From Alphaproteobacteria bacterium (lineage in GTDB: Bacteria; Pseudomonadota; Alphaproteobacteria; Sphingomonadales; Rhodothalassiaceae): DNA of 15,171 bases. Each line of letters begins with the position of its first letter. Within the stretch, counting starts at the first letter, position 1. Where the stretch lies: positions 1 through 15,171 of the forward strand of contig RFIU01000034.1 in the NCBI GenBank assembly GCA_003695555.1. Direction: 5' to 3'. The notes below the pieces were generated by a model, which ran no database searches, was not told the origin of the DNA, and saw nothing but the letters and a program-made list of their open reading frames with translations. Below, in pieces: positions 13,225 through 15,171 of the stretch. A program made the translations under genes and the position numbers.

Positions 13225-15171
13225 TCAACCGCGCAGGCGTTCCGCCTTGGAGACGACCGGCAGGGCACGCAGCGCCGTCAGAATGTTCGAGAGGTGCCTC
13301 AGGTCGTGCACCTCGACATCGACCAGCATGGTATAGAATTCTCTGTCGCGCTCGGTCATCCTGAGATTCGAGATATTGCCCTCGTGCTTGGCGACGATGG
13401 CCGCGATCGATGCGAGCGCGCCGCGTTCGTTTAGAACGACCAGCTTCAACCGCCCCGCATAGAATTCGCTCGCCGCCTCGTCCGCATTCCATGACAGATC
13501 GAGCCAGCGATCGGTGTCTTCCTCGAAAGTGCCGAGCGCCTCGCAGTCGATGGTATGGACGGTGACGCCCTGTCCGGCGATCAGGATGCCGACAATACGG
13601 TCGCCCGGGACCGGATGGCAGCAGTCGGCAAGATGTACGGCCACCCCCGGTGTCAGCCCCTCGATGGGAACGCTCGCCCCCTTGCGCCGCCGCCGATCTT
13701 CCTCGACCGGATCCCATTCGGTGCGCACCCGCACAGGGCCGCGCTCTTCTTCGCGCAGGCGGATACCGGGAAAGCAGGCCTTCAGCACCTCCGCGCTTGC
13801 CAGTTCGCCGCGCCCGACGGCAACGAAGACATCATCGGCCTTGTCACCATTCAGCCGATCCAGCGCCTGGGTGATCGCGCGTTTGGTGAACTTGACACCT
13901 TCGGCTTCGAAGGCGCGTTCCAGAATCGTCCGTCCCAGGCGGGCGTATTCCGCCTGTTCCTGCTGGCGGGTGAAGCGCCGCACGGCAGATCGCGCCTTGC
14001 CGGTCACCACGAACCGTTCCCAGCGCGGTTTCGGTGTGGCGTTCTTCGACGTCAGGATCTCGACCTGGTCGCCATTTTCCAGAACATGGCCGAGCGGCAC
14101 CATCCGGCCATTGACCTTGGCGCCGACGCAATGGTTGCCGACCTCGGTATGGACCGCATAGGCGAAATCGACCGGCGTCGACCCCTTCGGCAGGGCGATC
14201 AGGTCGCCCTTCGGGGTGAAGCAGAAGACCTGATCATGGAACATCTCGAGCTTGGTATGCTCGAGAAACTCTTCCGGGCTCGCGGCATTTTCGAGAATTT
14301 CCAGCAGCACCCGCAGCCAGCGATAGCGCTCGACCTCGCTTCCTTCTCTCTGCTCGTCGCCCTGCTTGTACTTCCAGTGGGCGGCAACGCCCAATTCGGC
14401 GATTTCGTGCATCCGGCGGGTGCGGATCTGAATTTCGACACGGGTCTGGCGCGGGCCGATCAGGGTGGTGTGGATCGACTGGTAGCCATTTCGTTTCGGT
14501 GTCGAAATATAGTCCTTGAAGCGCTGCGGGATCATCGGCCAGCGGCGGTGAACGACGCCGAGCGCGCGATAGCAGTCGTCCTCGTCCTCGACGATGATGC
14601 GGAAGGCCATTACGTCCGAGATCTGCTCGAAGGGGATATGTTCGGCCTCCATCTTCTTCCAGATCGAATAGGGGCGCTTCTCGCGGCCAGTGATTTGCGC
14701 CTCGATGCCTTTCTCGGCCAGTGTCTCCTCAAGTTCGGCGATCACGTCATCGACCAGCGTGCCGGCCTTTTCGCGCAGCTGATCCAGTCGCTTGGTGACC
14801 GTCTGCCAGGCTTCCGGCTCGGTCTCGCGGAATGCGAGGTCCTCCAGCTCGTCCTTCCATTCGCGAATGCCGATGCGTTCGGCGAGCGGAGCGTAGATTT
14901 CCAGCGTTTCGCGCGCGATCCGGCGGCGCTTGTCGGGATTGCGGATGAAGTGCAGGGTCCGCATGTTGTGCAGTCGGTCAGCCAGTTTGATCAGCAGCAC
15001 CCGAATGTCGTTCGACATCGCCAGCACGAATTTCCGGAAATTCTCGGCCGCGCGGGCGCGTTCCGTCTTCAGCTCGATGCGCGAAAGCTTGGTGACGCCA
15101 TCGACCAGTTCGGCCACCTTGCGGCCGAAGAGCTCCTCGATCTCCTCGATTCCGACATCGGTATCTTCCAC
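13225..15171 (-). CDS. Bifunctional (p)ppGpp synthetase/hydrolase, RelA/SpoT homologue, partial (5' end off right edge)
   Basis: Makes and degrades the alarmone (p)ppGpp in the stringent response. The visible 648 residues begin inside the HD hydrolase domain: the first residues VEDTD are the end of the HDxxED motif, and NDIRVLLIKLADRLHNMRTL (about 54-73) is a second hydrolase signature. The synthetase domain follows (about 165-275) with RFKDYISTPKRNGYQSIHTT (217-236); the RFKD form is characteristic of bifunctional rather than synthetase-only enzymes. A TGS domain (QVFCFTPKGDLIALPKGSTPVDFAYAVH, about 314-341), a helical/zinc-finger-like region with CCHPVPGD, and a C-terminal ACT domain (about 570-648) complete the long-form layout. 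Full-length relatives are about 720-740 aa, so some 75-90 residues are missing. Convergent with the TonB-like gene. The names rsh, rel and spoT are all in use. Confidence 0.95.
   Translation of the reverse strand: MEDTDVGIEEIEELFGRKVAELVDGVTKLSRIELKTERARAAENFRKFVLAMSNDIRVLLIKLADRLHNMRTLHFIRNPDKRRRIARETLEIYAPLAERIGIREWKDELEDLAFRETEPEAWQTVTKRLDQLREKAGTLVDDVIAELEETLAEKGIEAQITGREKRPYSIWKKMEAEHIPFEQISDVMAFRIIVEDEDDCYRALGVVHRRWPMIPQRFKDYISTPKRNGYQSIHTTLIGPRQTRVEIQIRTRRMHEIAELGVAAHWKYKQGDEQREGSEVERYRWLRVLLEILENAASPEEFLEHTKLEMFHDQVFCFTPKGDLIALPKGSTPVDFAYAVHTEVGNHCVGAKVNGRMVPLGHVLENGDQVEILTSKNATPKPRWERFVVTGKARSAVRRFTRQQEQAEYARLGRTILERAFEAEGVKFTKRAITQALDRLNGDKADDVFVAVGRGELASAEVLKACFPGIRLREEERGPVRVRTEWDPVEEDRRRRKGASVPIEGLTPGVAVHLADCCHPVPGDRIVGILIAGQGVTVHTIDCEALGTFEEDTDRWLDLSWNADEAASEFYAGRLKLVVLNERGALASIAAIVAKHEGNISNLRMTERDREFYTMLVDVEVHDLRHLSNILTALRALPVVSKAERLRG

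Overview
The window is GC-rich DNA (roughly 64% G+C by eye). Its gene content and codon use fit an alphaproteobacterium: a PtsP-type EI-Ntr, one bifunctional RelA/SpoT homologue with an RFKD synthetase motif, an alphaproteobacterial UbiG, a RodZ-like protein, a CtrA-type TTAA-N7-TTAA box and a genome-encoded CCA on the tRNA. A complete pspF/pspABC locus within the class suggests a sphingomonad-, kordiimonad- or iodidimonad-like relative, but I cannot name a genus. I see no prophage, IS element, CRISPR array or toxin-antitoxin pair.

Layout. Positions 1-1142 (minus) hold the N-terminal two thirds of an exported YtcJ-type amidohydrolase that runs off the left edge. It is interrupted in frame, near the edge, by two matching palindromes. 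A two-helix membrane protein of unknown function (1154-1594, minus) and the sigma-54 activator PspF (1632-2714, minus) lie upstream of it. An AT-rich divergent control region (about 2715-2990) follows, with candidate pspF promoters, two palindromes and an excellent -24/-12 promoter facing right. To its right come a small Arg-rich ORF (2993-3187) in the long psp leader, then pspA, pspB and pspC. Together these form an envelope-stress module: PspF drives sigma-54 transcription of the PspA effector and the PspB/PspC membrane sensors.

The middle is housekeeping. ubiG (ubiquinone O-methylation, minus) is divergent from lysC (aspartokinase). lysC is followed closely by an NMO/FabK-like flavin oxidoreductase and then by ptsP (EI-Ntr, the first kinase of the nitrogen phosphotransferase system). 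A 511-bp gap with paired hairpins and no convincing gene separates ptsP from a RodZ-like cytoskeletal protein gene.

The right part holds an isolated tRNA-Ser(GGA) on the minus strand, a short exported protein with a lone TonB C-terminal-like domain behind a good CtrA-type box, and, convergent with it, the bifunctional (p)ppGpp synthetase/hydrolase, truncated by the right edge. PtsP and the RelA/SpoT homologue are both global nutrient-stress regulators. In other alphaproteobacteria the PTS-Ntr pathway feeds into this enzyme, so the window carries both ends of that signalling chain plus the Psp envelope-stress system.

The least expected signals are the in-frame double palindrome at the left edge, the small ORF between the psp sigma-54 promoter and pspA, and the palindrome set over the pspF promoter region. 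None amounts to a demonstrated new system.
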